Shown piece by piece: positions 12,126-23,390 of a stretch of DNA of 64,000 nucleotides. The notes beneath the pieces are model-generated. The model was given only the letters and a program-made list of their open reading frames with translations. It was not told where the DNA came from and made no database searches. Location of the stretch: positions 16,996,032 to 17,060,031 of the forward strand of contig NC_080582.1 of NCBI RefSeq assembly GCF_029962835.1, in the 5' to 3' direction. Source of the DNA: Magnolia sinica. Lineage: Eukaryota; Streptophyta; Magnoliopsida; Magnoliales; Magnoliaceae. The position numbers and the translations under genes are program-made. The number at the start of each line of letters is the position of its first letter. Positions within the stretch are counted from its first letter, which is position 1.

Positions 12126-12856
12126 GTATTAACTTCTGCTTGCAGTTTTGATGTTATTTCCCCCGTTTTTTTTTTTTTTTTTTTTTCAGAATCCTAACAA
12201 TTTTGATTCTTGATTATGCCATTTTATTCTCTTGTTTGTGCAATTTTTTTTTCTCTGAGAGTTATTTGTGCAAATTCATCATCATCATCATTTCTACATG
12301 AATCCTGTTCTACCATTCCAACAAGGGTTTGCGCAAATTGTTAGAAAAATTTAATTGCCGGTGCACATAAGTGAGATGTAGTCAAAGTCGAACATTGGCA
12401 GAATGCAACAAGGTTTTGTTCTCACAGCTGCTGATAGCCTGATCCACAAATTATGAGTTTGGAGATCTGTGCATCTGCAAATTGCAAATTGCCATGTGGC
12501 GCCCAAAAATCAGGTTTGGCAGAAAACAATGTTTATGGGGATTGTGGAATCCACCATCTCTTCTTTCTCTACACGAATTTGGTGCATCCATGAAAAACAG
12601 GGTCTCTGGTTCAACACTGCTGTTTCACCTGAGTTTCCTACCCAATTTACAGATGGGATAATGATAGATGTCATTTCCAACTTTGGTAGCCACCCAATTG
12701 TCCCATCTACAAGGGCTGTAAGATTTAGAGAAATAAACTTTAGAGCATATGAGAGATGGTAAATTGTGTTGCATTGCTGAGAGGTCAATGACCTTTGCAG
12801 ATAAAGAATAGATAGGACATATCCAAAGCTTGGATACCAAAATATTTTTAATGACC

Positions 12857-13330
12857 TTAGGACAAGGACTCGGTGAAGATATCAACAATGCGTTGTCTAG
12901 AAAAGATATACATGAGCTTATCTTTCAAAACAAAAAAGGGTGTAACTGAACCAGCTGGACATTCCATGGCTCCCCTTTGCCTGCTTGCCATTTGGGGTGT
13001 GCAAGTATTGGTTGGCCCAGGGATTATCTCTGGGTGGGACTGTTTATTCATTTTTCTAAAAGCATGGTGAGCCTCTTCCATGGTCGGTTCTGAAGCCCTG
13101 GTGAATGATGAAGGTTGATGTCTGAGGGGGGAGCTGACTGTAAAACTTTTACCAATATACCATTCAAAAGTTGATGCGATATTTGGAGGCAGCCAAGGCG
13201 ATGATGGGAGGAGGAGACGATAATGATGACACTGGTGAACTTCAGAAAATGCTACATGTACAAAGTGATAGTCAGTTTCAATGTGGTTAGTATGTTCATG
13301 AAAGGCATGATTTATGAAACGATAAAAAAG
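12857..13330 (-). pseudogene. Ty1/copia RNase H end fragment, interrupted
   Basis: The reverse strand reads INHAFHEHTNHIETDYHFV (13312-13259) and then, about 330 bases later, KDKLMYIF..IVDIFTESLS (12928-12860). Together these match the copia C-terminal RNase H blocks 'NPVFHERTKHIE.D.HFV' and 'QLADIFTKSL'. The intervening stretch has no copia similarity, so it looks like an insertion; TTTGT occurs at both junctions and may be its target duplication. Although the frame stays open, this is a relic and not a gene. Confidence 0.5.
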
Positions 13331-14789
13331 TACATGATTTATTGACATTACCATTGTATTCCTGTTGTCACCTAAATTTGAAAACTCGAGAAAACTTGAC
13401 TCGACTTGGTCGAGTTGACTCAATTGTATAAGATTTCATCAAGACTCCAATTCAATTTAGGCGGAACTTCGTCAGGATCAGTTCAAGACTCAAATCTAAT
13501 TGACTCGACAAAACTCAGGGAAAAATGCAATATAACCGGACAGCACAACTCGACTTACTGAGATGCTATAAAATTTAGAAGTGTTAAATGTTACTGGGTT
13601 TTGGTTTTCAAGACTCAAAATGACTCAACTAGAGCTACTCAACTTGACGAGACAGATGTTTGAGTTGGGCTGGGAAGGGATATGAAGATTTGTTCCTTTT
13701 TTTGGTCTGGACTTCTTGGGGCCTCACTTTGAGGAATCCCGTGGGCTCTTGAACCTGGGTCATGGCTGGTGAGAGTTGGGGACTGCTTGGACAACTTCTG
13801 TAAAACCCCTTTTCCTGCTAATGCATATTTTCGGTTGACTCGCCGAAAATCAATCTAATTGGTATTTGACGAGTTGGTTTTTTATCACATGTCTCTTCCA
13901 CTGGAGAATAAAACAGTGGCAGCAGAAATTCGTCCAAATGCACGACTCGGTAAGGGGTTTGTCATTTAGGTGTCAAAACTACCTTTTGAGGGTGTGTCCA
14001 AACAGGCCCTAGGTGACATCTGCGCCATCCAATTAGAGACGGATATGAAGGTTTGTTCACTTGCTAGGTATAGGGACTAGGATAGGTTTGACTGGAGAAA
14101 CAAGATTCATAAACCTGACCCCAAATCTTAGGAGAAGGCTTTGATGATGGTGATGACAAGAAATCACAAAACTAATTTGTTGAGATGATGCTTTTGGGAG
14201 ATTCAACTTCTGTGAAACATCCTAGGGGATAGACCTAACGACTGGCTGATTGTTAGGTGAGTGGAAGCTGACAGTTAACTTTGCAAAGCATGGGAAAAAA
14301 AAACGAGGATTGAATTGGGAGGCAACAGCCTGAGGCAGCAATTACCTATGGGCTGGGCATGGTCGGGATGGAGAAATTCCTGCTAAAAGAGGAGAGAGTT
14401 GAAAATTCTTATCAGAAGGTGTGTGGGGCTGCTGTTTTGATGGTTAATCCCTGGCTTGGAGAGAGAAGCTGTTGAAGGTGGTGGTTGTTGTGAAGGATAC
14501 TTTGGTCATTTACTGGAAGCTGATGCTTAGGGCACGCTAAGTGGGCAAAGATGGACTTTGGAAGTTTTTCTTTGGAGGCTGTAGAAAAATGGGCCAGTGA
14601 TAATTGGAAAAAGATGATCAATGGTTAGGGTAAGGATGGTGGATTGGTGCTTAGTCCTGTTTAATTGCAGTCAGCGGAGCAAGCGGTTAAGTGTCTTGAT
14701 TGGAAGTTGGGTGATTCTAGGAAGCTTGATTAAATTGCTTTAGAAATGAAGCTTGATTAAATCACTCATTGGGAAGAGTGATTTAGTTG

Positions 14790-16122
14790 GAGATTTGGGG
14801 TGTTCTGTTGCATGCTTCAGACGTAGGCACATTCATGGCAATAACTTCCTGCATTGGCACCATTCTTGGAAGTGGACTCCGAGATCCTTTTTTTTTTTTT
14901 TTGAAAGGTTACTCAAAGATTGCATGTACTGAAGAAATTGAAGTCGAGAGAGTTAAAATCCTGTTTGACAGTGTCGCTGATCCAAATCACTCCATTCCTA
15001 TCTTGGTTGAGGGAGAGGTTAGGAGGAGGGGATCTGTAAGAGGCCAGGAAAGATTTCTTTTCTTTTTGGATTTTCCCACCTTCTAGTGGGAGATATTGGT
15101 GTGATGTATGGTTAGATGATGCATCACTTGTAGAAATTCTTCCCTTACAATTTTCACCTACCAGTTAAGATAAGAAGCTAAACTCACCGATTGTTATGAT
15201 GATGCTAGGCGTTCTAATGCAGGAGCATTTTCACACTGGGCTCGAGTGGGGTCGCCTGTGGGATGCAAGGGCACATTCGGAGTGGGTGACCCATGTGATT
15301 TGGGGTCCACGGGGGAGGTCTCGTGTTCGAGACTCCTCACCAGGGGTGATTAATGTACATTTCATACTGGGCTTGAGTGTGGTAGCTTGTGGGATGCGGG
15401 GACACACTCGGGGTGGGCGGCATACGTGATTTGGGGCCCGCGAAGGGGGTTCGGCTGAGGTCCTAAACCCATGAGATGTGGGGCCTAGGCTATGAGATAA
15501 AGGGATTAATTCATCATACTCTAACAGTTTGAGCTTTTAGAGCAAATGGTTAATTGTCCTGCATCACATTCTATGGTATGTAATGCTTTCGAGAAATATT
15601 CACAAGGACAACATAAGATCGATGTGGCTTTGGATTTGGGGTGTTCTGTTGCATGCTTCAAATATAGACAGATTCATGGCAAACGAATCCGCATCAGCAC
15701 TATCCTGAAAGTGACTTCAAAGATTGTACTTAGGAGAAGAAATCAAAGTCGAGAGTGAAAAATCCTGTTCGACAGTGTGGCTGATCCAAGCCTCTCCATC
15801 CTTCTTGCAGTGTGAGTTCTTGAAGAACGAGAGCTGTCAGAGGCCAAGCTTCAAAGATTGTACTTGGAGAAGAAATCAAAGTCGAGAGTGAAAAATCCTG
15901 TTCAACAGTGTGGCTGATCCAAACCGCTTCATCCTTTATTGCAGTGTGAGTTCTTGAAGAACGAGAGCTGTCAGAAGCCAAGAGAGATTTCCTTTCTTTT
16001 CTGATTGGCCCACCTTCCAGGATCAGATTGATGATACACTGCACAGAATTCTTCCCTTCCCTTTTTAGCCTCTCAGTTAAGGAGCCTGAATTCTCTGATT
16101 GTTATGATAATGCCAGGGACTC
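14790..16122 (+). repeat. Large imperfect tandem duplication in the COQ10-like intron
   Basis: Unit one (about 14790-15215) and unit two (about 15629-16122) both start with 'TTTGGGGTGTTCTGTTGCAT' and both end with 'GATTGTTATGAT.ATGC'. Unit two also has an internal 134-bp tandem duplication: 15717-15850 and 15851-15983. Unit one carries a T-run at 14887-14901. The spacer (15222-15440) is itself a pair of about 130-bp repeats with a tRNA B-box-like 'GTTCGAGACTCC'. Confidence 0.7.
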
Positions 16123-16352
16123 TTATGGTCTGGATTGCATCACTTTACAGAAATCTGCATGAGGACAATGTTGCCATTCTTTCGGCCATCCATTGTTTTA
16201 GCAATTTTTTTCGTGTTGGTTACAGGGGAAAGCTTGTTTTGTTTGGGATGTTTATTTCTTTGCTTTGGGGTGATCTTTCCTCATCTACCTTCAACTCTTG
16301 TTTAGAAGAAAAAGACTGAAAATTGTGCTTATGTGGCTGTTTTGTGTGGCAG

Positions 16353-16478
16353 GTGGCATCCATGTTCTTCAAAGAGGTGGTTTCTCGGCTCGTCACCTCA
16401 TTCAGCGATCGCTGCCGTATGATTTATGGGCCAGGCATACAAGTCCTAGAAAATTCTTACGGGGAGCAGAGGTCATAA
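16353..16478 (+). CDS. COQ10: Coenzyme Q-binding protein COQ10-like, last exon with stop
   Basis: This 42-codon exon starts after the acceptor GTGTGGCAG and ends in TAA at 16476-16478. It encodes VASMFFKEVVSRLV..FSDRCRMIYGPG and a short tail, which is the C-terminal helix and end of COQ10-type proteins. Phase is zero, matching the exon at 11994. The reading frame has no stop or frameshift, which favours a working gene if the 5' exons exist upstream. An alternative is a 5'-truncated copy created when the LARD region was rearranged. Confidence 0.8.
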   Translation: MASMFFKEVVSRLVTSFSDRCRMIYGPGIQVLENSYGEQRS

Positions 16479-17814
16479 CAACACTTCAGTCACACCCTGT
16501 ATACAAAGGCAGATGCAAATGCCCTCCACAGCTTGTTGGTTGGAGCACTTTCCGCATCTGTTCAGTCATAGAAACAAACTTATTGTATTTCACTCACGCC
16601 GCCCTCTTTTGCCTTCCATTTTCCCTTGAGCTATTGTCTGCTCTCATTTAAGAATAGATTTATGAAATTTTTGATGTGTAACCATAAGATAAAATAACTT
16701 CTTAACGCATTTGATTACAACTTAACAGCTCCAAAGTGATGTTCTTACTTCACCATGGAGTGGTGATTCATTCATGGATTTTATTCATTTTCTGTATCTA
16801 GAGATCATATTACATTGATAAAGCATAAGCTGTACAAATCTAGAAAATCTCAGATGTGTGATGTAATATTATCCATGGCTCTAAAAACTAGTTGAGTTAC
16901 ACTCGTACTGGGCCAAGTCAAGATGAGATTTTGAGCCAGTCTCATGGAAACTCTCGTACAGGTAACTTGGTCAGGTTTGGACAGGACGCCTTGAGTCGGC
17001 TCAAAAACTCTGCATGACTCGCCGAGTCATTGGCCCAGTCAGCTGCTTTGTGATTTAAAACCAAAAAAAGAAAAAAAGAAAAAGAAAAAGAAGAAAAAAA
17101 AGAAGCTTGAGCTAAGATTCAAAGGGGCAACATCATGCTACCACCAGACTAAAATTGCACAGATGTGTTTACCTGTTTGAATTAGTTTATCCATTCCTAA
17201 TAATTTTAAGTATAGAGTTGAGTTGATTAAAGACTCGGTTTTGAGTCTTTGAGTTAACCCGACTGGCTGGACATTGGGTTGAGTTTTTGAATTTTTGGTC
17301 TTATCATTGCTAATTTTAAGGGCCATAAAGAGAAGAAAGGATCGAACCATTTAAAGGGGTGTAGTAGGAATCTTGAGACCATCTCCTAATCTGAATCTTT
17401 CAAAATCCAATTTTGAAATGCATGCTAAAATTCTCGCCTGGTGTTTGATATTGTGTTTTTGTGCTTGGGGGCTGGAAGCATCCATCTGGCGGGTCCCACC
17501 TTGGGTGGTTGGCTGGCATAGCAGGATCCTACCAATTGGACAATGCAGTGGTTCACACCATGGCTTGCAAACCAACTGGTAGGAGTAGAATATGGCTAAC
17601 TGTTCATTTTCAATGAGCTGAGTCTACTAAAGATGAGATCTTTAGGCCCACCTTGGAACGCAGCACGTGCCATGCTGCAAGTGTGTGAGACATCTTGTTG
17701 GTGCGTTAGGTGGACAACATCAGTCTTGTCATTTAACAAGCATGTAGCAGGTTAAAATCCACATGTAGAAAATTTAAATATTTCTGATATTCGTAAGAAC
17801 TAGGGCCGTTTTAA
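16479..17814. other. 3' flank of COQ10-like gene, no further gene seen
   Basis: Holds the probable 3' UTR (to about 16,700), then a degenerate stretch of GACTCG/GAGTC words (16,890-17,040), an A-rich run (17,060-17,104) and unremarkable intergenic sequence. No coding sequence is supported. Confidence 0.5.
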
Positions 17815-18175
17815 TCAGGTGGATGGTCATCTTCAATTTCAGCACTACAAATTGCTCATCTTTAATATCTGCTCAATTGAACCGTTCATCTTTGACATTG
17901 GTCCAATCGGATCGCTTCATCTAAAGTATCACTTGAATCAGACCATTTTCCTTGGTCCAATCTAAATATTAGCCCAGATAGACCAAGCATCTCCGGTTTT
18001 AGCACTATTAGACTGTTCATCTTTATTACCAGTGTAATCTAGCTGTTGATCTTCAATTTTGAATTGATTAGACTGATTGTCTTTGGTATAGATCTAATCT
18101 GATAATTAATCTTTAATATCATTTTAATTGGACCATTAGGCTTTGACATTGGTCTGATGAAGCTCTATATATCAG
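17815..18175 (+). repeat. Degenerate minisatellite (unit about 35-40 bp)
   Basis: About nine to ten units alternate 'TTCATCTTTGA.ATTGGTCC' with 'AATC.GACCGTT' variants, for example near 17890, 17935, 18000, 18060 and 18115. Units have diverged strongly, which suggests an old array. It is not coding. Confidence 0.6.
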
Positions 18176-18324
18176 CTTAGTTGTAACAGTCACTGACAAA
18201 TACTAATTTTGGATTAAAGGTGTGGCCCATGTGAACTTGAACTATCCATCATGTGTGCCCAACAGTTGCTTGGACTAACAAAGAGAGAAGCAAGCCTTGA
18301 AAGCTATCTAAGGAGTATTTACAC

Positions 18325-18690
18325 CCAATCACTATTCTTTCTTAAGCCATTCAACCATACCATAGGGAACAGCGGTGATTGAAGGCTTTATCATTAAAAA
18401 CTTATTAGGGCGCACATTAATGTTTTCGCAGTGTTTATTTGCCATTCAATCTGTTGATAAGGTCATATAAACCTAGATGAAGGGAAAAGCCAAATACGAG
18501 CTTGATTCAAAACTTTTGTGGCCCATTCATGGTCCATTACCACTGTTTTCCGTGATACAGTCCACCTGATAATTGGATCTGCTTCATTTTTAAGATAATG
18601 TCCTGAAATGATCTGTCAAAACGGATGAATGGTGTAGATACATAATTAATGCATTGAAGTGGGACCCATGGAAAGGGCAACTGTGTCTTC
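18325..18690. mobile_element. Fold-back element, 5'-truncated copy
   Basis: It carries the internal body of the fold-back family (repeat words 'CATTAAAAACTT', 'GATGAAGGGAAAA') and the right arm ending 'AACGGATGAATGGTGTAGAT...TGGGACCCA'. The left arm is missing. Confidence 0.5.
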
Positions 18691-18879
18691 GATGAGTTCA
18701 TGGTCTACTTAATCCACTCCCCTTGGAATCATGAGCTAGATGTTAAACACACTCTTTCTGCCACTGAGCCATGGGTCAAAATCCCCTGTTTTACTGAGGG
18801 TTGACATGTTTGAGGTTGACGTGTGTTCCCGAGGTAACGTGCAAGTGCAATCTAGGACGTTGTGTGTGTGTGTGGAAGA

Positions 18880-19135
18880 TTTTTTGGAGAATGTTTAGGA
18901 TATGCTTAAGACTATAGCCTGCAATAATGTGATAGTTTGAGTGGATTTCAAATAATCATCATATAAAAATCAAAGGGGACATCTCTCTTCTGACTGTTTC
19001 CTTTGGTATAGTCTACCTGAACCGTATATCATCCTGATTTTTTGGCGCCGAGCTTAACATGGGATTACACATTTAATGGTTAGAGTGTGGATCTCCCGTA
19101 AATATTATGGTGGGCCCTGCCAATAATAAAGGGTG
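18880..19135. repeat. Dispersed repeat, copy also at 57,107-57,345
   Basis: The two regions share 'GAGTGGATTTCA.ATAATCATCA', then 'ACATGG.ATTACA.AT..AATGGT.AGAGTG' and a 'ATGGTGGGCC' end. At 57 kb the same repeat is the sequence into which the CACTA element was inserted. Confidence 0.5.
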
Positions 19136-19375
19136 GGTGTTCCCTGCATGTATGTGGCCTTCCGTTTCTTTTATTTCATAAACTGTACTGGCTAGGGCCT
19201 GAATTCTATGGTGGCGACATGGCAGGATCTACCAATGGAGGGGTTGGTACTCTAGCGGCCAGCAACATGTTAATGCGTAGGTGGGCCACTTGATACATGC
19301 ATCTGTGATTAATAACTCCATAGAAAGAAATCAGGCGTGGACTGTGTATGGAGTAACACCATGCTATAGCGTGGT

Positions 19376-19671
19376 GTGGTGAGCAAACTCTATTGGGCCA
19401 CCATGATGTTTGTGTCATTAACCATACCGTTCATTTGTTTTTCTGGATCATTTCATGCTGTGATCTCAAAATTGAAGCAAATCCAAAACTCAAGTGGATC
19501 ACACCACAAAAATACAGTTGGAAAATGTAGTTTACTGTGGTGTGGTCCACTTGAGCTTTGGAAATGCTAGAATTTTGTGCTCATATCCTAAATGAGTTGG
19601 AAATGGACCATGGATAAAATAAATACATTACACTGGGTCTACAGTGTTTACTCACTGTGCTGTAGGGCAGT
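19376..19671. mobile_element. Fold-back (MITE-like) element, short form
   Basis: Left end 'GTGGTGAGCAAACTCTATTG' and right end 'CAGTGTTTACTCAC' are inverted matches. Each arm continues with 'CACCATGATG', the CCGTTCAT core and 'AAGTGGATCACACCACA'. The body between the arms is deleted, leaving a near-palindrome of about 290 bp. Confidence 0.65.
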
Positions 19672-20261
19672 GGGTTACTGCACAATCGGCCTCTAAAAAC
19701 ATGAGAGGAAGCGTGGTCAAGTCAAGATGATACATATGGATCAACTCCTCCTTCTCGCGCCAAAGATCTTACCATTTAAGAAGGAATTAGAGTTACATCT
19801 CTTTCAATTTTCATTCAAGAGTTTTTATGTGTTTCCACGCTTGGTGGTGCACAATTCCTCCCTTCTGGAGAATATTAACATCCCTTATCAACAAGTTCAG
19901 CTCGATCAAAAACTTCTAAGGCCCCAAGAAGTTTTCAACAGTAAGAGTTTAATCCCCCATTGTGTGGTCCTCCTGTGTCATGGATCTACCTCATTTTTTG
20001 ATCTTTATCCAAAAATAATATGGAAAAATAGATGGACGGTGTGAATAATATCCATACATCACAGTGGCCACTCAAAGCTCCTGCCCATTCCCCCTGGACC
20101 GGCAGAGTTAGGACCCAATCCGCATTCTAACAGCTTGGTGAGACCCTGAACGTAGGCCCCCTCGCTGTACGTGTTGCATATGCATTCCAACAAAAAGGAG
20201 AGGATCCAACGTGTAGGGACGCGGATTGCATCCTACCCCCGCCGGGGCGATAATCCGTCCA
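19672..20261. other. Intergenic; fold-back right-arm fragment at about 19,955-20,070
   Basis: A partial right arm with 'AAATAGATGGACGGTGTGAA' lies at about 20,020-20,045. A 105-codon open frame at 19,727-20,044 runs into this repeat and has no recognisable protein feature. Nothing else is seen. Confidence 0.4.
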
Positions 20262-20696
20262 GGGTTCTGTGGGAACTACCATGATGTAAGTGTTTTATCT
20301 ACGCCGTTAATCTCTTTTCTATGATTACTTTAAGATATTATCCAAAAAAATGAGGGTGTTATAAGGCTTAAGTGCACCACAAAGTGGGGATTGAACATCC
20401 ACCATTAAAAACTTCTTGGGAGCTGGAGAAGTTTCGGATCAAGCTGATATTTGTGTTTTCACTTCATCCACGTCTACATGACCTTATGAATAGGTTCGAT
20501 GGTAAAAAACCATCACGGTGGCCCTTAGAAATATTTCAACGGTGGTGTCATTATCGCTGCAGCTTCCTTTGGTTTGGTCCAGTGGAGCTTTGGACCTGCC
20601 TCCTTTTTTGCGTAATACCTTAAATTGTTATGAGAAAAGAGATTAACGGTGTTGATAAAACACTTGCATCATGGTGGACCCCACAGATCCCTACTG
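20262..20696. mobile_element. Fold-back element, full-length form
   Basis: The arms 'GGGAACTACCATGATGTAAG' and 'TTGCATCATGGTGGACCCC' are inverted. The body contains the family words 'CCACCATTAAAAACTTCTTG', 'GATCAAGCTGATATTTGTG' and 'TGACCTTATGAATAGGTT'. Confidence 0.65.
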
Positions 20697-20814
20697 GGTA
20701 TAATCAATCCGCATCTCGACGTGTAGACCTTTATAAAGTTTTTACGACGTACACCTACCCTCCGTCTTTTATACACGTCCCAAACTTTACTTTCCCAAAC
20801 TAACTACTCTGTAC

Positions 20815-21003
20815 GGACATACTATTTGCATACGAAAATACCTTGCATTTAGGGCTCCTATTTTCAACGGCTACGGTTATAAGTCATTGATTTGGCTCGT
20901 TGAATTTCATATTTTGCTCGTTGAAATTCATCTTTTCCTATGGCTGTGGTTATAATTCGTAGCCATAGGTTAAGGGTATTTTCGTCTGCAAATAATATGT
21001 CGC
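20815..21003. mobile_element. MITE with about 30-bp terminal inverted repeats
   Basis: The left end 'GACATACTATTTGCATACGA' continues AAATACCTT; the reverse complement of the right end reads GACATATTATTTGCAGACGAAAATACCCTT when written in two parts. The pair differs at only a few positions. The 190-bp body is rich in 'GGCTACGGTTATAA' and its complement and has no coding sequence. Confidence 0.6.
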
Positions 21004-21129
21004 TGGGGTTTACAGTCGTAAATTTCTTATCGAATTCCTAATATAAAAACTTCCCCGGGCCGTATTGTCTGTCAAGTGAAGATGCGATTTAATTGCATGT
21101 GCACTTGGGGTAAATTAATGGGTGTTTAT

Positions 21130-21575
21130 CTTTACATAATGTGCCAACCTTGAAGAATTTTTTGTATATCCACACCATACATCGGTTTTCTCAGCTCATT
21201 TTAGGATATTATCCCAAAATTTAAGAAAATCCAAATCATTGATGGATCATACCATTGGAAAAAGTGCTAAATGATGATTAAAAACTTATTGTAGGGCATA
21301 AAAGGTTTGAATCAAGCTGATCTTTGTATTTTATCTTCATCCACTTACTTTTGACCTTATCAACGAATTGGATGGAAAATAAAATTTATGTATCCACTTA
21401 TGATTGGTATGCGAAGTTTTTAATGCCAAGCGTTTAATAACCACTGTTTCCGGTGGTGTGGTTCAATTAAGCTTTAGATATATCTTGTATTTTGGTTCCA
21501 TGACAAAAAGTAATCTGTAGGAATTTATGAAAGGAGTGGATATCACTTATAGATCACATCGGACCCCGCTGATCT
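21130..21575. mobile_element. Fold-back element, diverged full-length form
   Basis: Both arms and the body words ('GTATATCCACACCATACATC', 'AAAAGTGCTAAATGATGATT', 'AATCAAGCTGATCTTTGT', 'GTGGTGTGGTTCAATTAAGC') follow the family order. The right end is 'CATCGGACCCC'. Confidence 0.55.
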
Positions 21576-21829
21576 TAGGCTACAAGGATGCAATATGTGT
21601 CAGTGCAAATCACTCCATAAGTGGAACCATCGTAATTTTGGTAGCCATTGTGTATTTACATACATTCCAGTCTCACTTTCAAATAAAAGTTAACAAAGAA
21701 GGAGAAGCCATTACACGTTAGAGGGTAATACCCATGAAGACATCCAAAATTAGGATGATGCCAAATTATGATTGTGCCACATATCACATCAGACCCCACA
21801 GATCTTAAGATACAAGAGAATGCAATCTG

Positions 21830-21931
21830 ATCCATAGCTCAAGTGGTAGACTAAGTGAAAGATACCTCGTTTCAACAACGAGGTCATGGCATGTGTACTA
21901 ACAAGCTAAAAAATAAAAAATAAAAAATCGT
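21830..21931 (+). mobile_element. tRNA-derived SINE, internally deleted
   Basis: The head 'CCATAGCTCAAGTGGTAGAC' is A-box-like. It then jumps to the tail 'TGTGTACTAACAAGCTAAAA' followed by an A-rich end; the B box seen in the partner copy is missing. Confidence 0.55.
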
Positions 21932-22055
21932 GAGTTCCAAAGACTCCACACCATCGTAAAAGCCACAAGCAGAGGATCCCTGTTGGGCTATAACAGAGGA
22001 TCCAGACTCTGCCTGTTAATACCACAATGGCTACCAAAATTACGATGGTATGGAG

Positions 22056-22202
22056 TTTTTTTTTTTTTTTTATTAGCTTGTTAGTACACCCCATTGTCAG
22101 TTCACACTTCACTGTTAGCCACCCCTACTAGGATCGATACTAAGACCTTTGTGTTGAAACAATGTATCTTTCACTCAGTCTACCACTTTAGCTATGGATC
22201 TT
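22056..22202 (-). mobile_element. tRNA-derived SINE, complete-looking
   Basis: Read on the reverse strand it has an A-box-like 'TAGCTAAAGTGGTAGAC', a B-box-like 'GGTCTTAGTATCGATCC', a short body and the tail 'GTGTACTAACAAGCTAAT' with a poly(A) run. The same tail occurs at 30,437-30,472 inside the solo LTR. Confidence 0.6.
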
Positions 22203-22362
22203 GAGTGTTGGTATGTAGTCTTTTGCACTAACAAGATTGCATCCTTGTATCCTAAGATCTGTGGGTCTGATGTGATATGTGGCACAATCGTAATTGGCAT
22301 CGTCATAATTTTCAGTGTCTTCATGGGTATTACCATCTCACATGTAATGACTTTGCCTTTGT

Positions 22363-23390
22363 TACTACAAAAAATTGGATTTTTACTGACGAATTTTTTT
22401 CGTAGGTAAAAAGGACTTGTAGGTAAAACTTTTACCTATGAAATTGTAATTTCATAGGTAAAAGTTCTTTTTACAAACGAAAATTTCGTCGGTAATGTCT
22501 GTTTTGAATTTTTGAAAAAAAAAAATCGAAAAATTTACTTTTACTGACGAAATTTAATTTTTGTAGGTAATAGTGTTTTTCCCGACGGACATGAACCGTC
22601 GGAAAAAATCTGGTACGATGCAAGTACCAACGAAATCTATCTTCGTCGGTTGAAGTGTTTTTCCCAACAAATATAAACCATTGACATAAATCCCATACAA
22701 TGTTTCTATTGATGACAAATAGTTTTGTCAGTAAAAGTGTTTTTTCCTACGGACATGAATCGTTGGCACAAATCCGGTACAATGTTATTACCGACAAAAT
22801 GCATTTTCGTTAGTAAAGGTGTCTTTCCCAACGGACGTCCACCATTGGCAAAAAATTAGGTACAATGTTATTAGCGACGAACACGTTCGTTGGTGAAAGT
22901 GTTTTTTCCAATGGACTTAAATTGTCGGCATAAATCCCGTACAATGTTATTACTGACGACAACTAGTTTCATCGATAAAAGTGATTTTTCCGACGGACAT
23001 GAATTGCCGGCACAAACACAGTACAATGTTATTACCAATTAAATATATTTTTGTCGGTATGTGTCTTTTCCGACGGACATGAACCGTCGGCAAAAATCTT
23101 TCTTACCAATGAACACTACATTGATAAGTGTTTCGGTAATATTACTTATTACCGATGAACTAAAACCGTTGGGAAAAGGTTCCCGCCATAGACGAAAACT
23201 TTCGGCCACGAACAAAAACACACTTTTACAGACGAAATGGGTTTTCATCGGGAAAAGTGTTTTAACTGATGATTATGTGCGCCGCTAAAAATAAATATTA
23301 AAATTTTTCCTGACGGCTGATAACTGTCGCTAGTGGTTTTTGCCGATGAACAAAGGCCGTCGGTAATAATCCTCTACTTTTCTATATATA
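22363..23390 (+). mobile_element. CACTA transposon terminus with subterminal repeat array
   Basis: The left end reads TACTACAAAAAATTGG, a CACTA end whose first C is T. It is followed by short inverted 'CGTAGGTAAAA' words, then seven copies of an 80-82-bp unit containing variants of 'CCGACGGACATGAACCGTCGG' (at about 22582, 22664, 22746, 22828, 22908, 22990 and 23070). Such arrays bind transposase in this superfamily. No matching right end was found before 24.5 kb, so this is probably a fragment. Confidence 0.65.

Larger units (their letters stand above)
12126..16352 (+). other. COQ10-like intron (4.2 kb)
   Basis: The intron has canonical GT (GTATTA) and AG (GTGGCAG) ends. It holds a T-run at 12167-12186, a reverse-strand copia relic (12857-13330), GACTCG-type degenerate repeats (13385-13680) and a large tandem duplication (14790-16122). 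I see no other gene in it. Confidence 0.65.
21688..22377. repeat. Long imperfect inverted repeat containing two SINEs tail to tail
   Basis: The left arm (about 21,688-21,930) and right arm (about 22,056-22,377) are reverse complements over 'GGTAATACCCATGAAGACA', 'ATTGTGCCACATATCACATC' and the SINE head. The loop (21,931-22,055) repeats 'CAGAGGATCC'. Transcription through it would give a long hairpin RNA. Confidence 0.65.

Noticed and set aside
12857-13423. 188-codon open frame on the - strand as a gene
   Set aside because: Only its two ends match copia RNase H blocks; the middle is an unrelated insertion, and it sits inside an intron.
15222-15440. tRNA gene suggested by a B-box-like GTTCGAGACTCC
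   Set aside because: No cloverleaf or A box at the right distance; it is part of a repeated non-coding unit.
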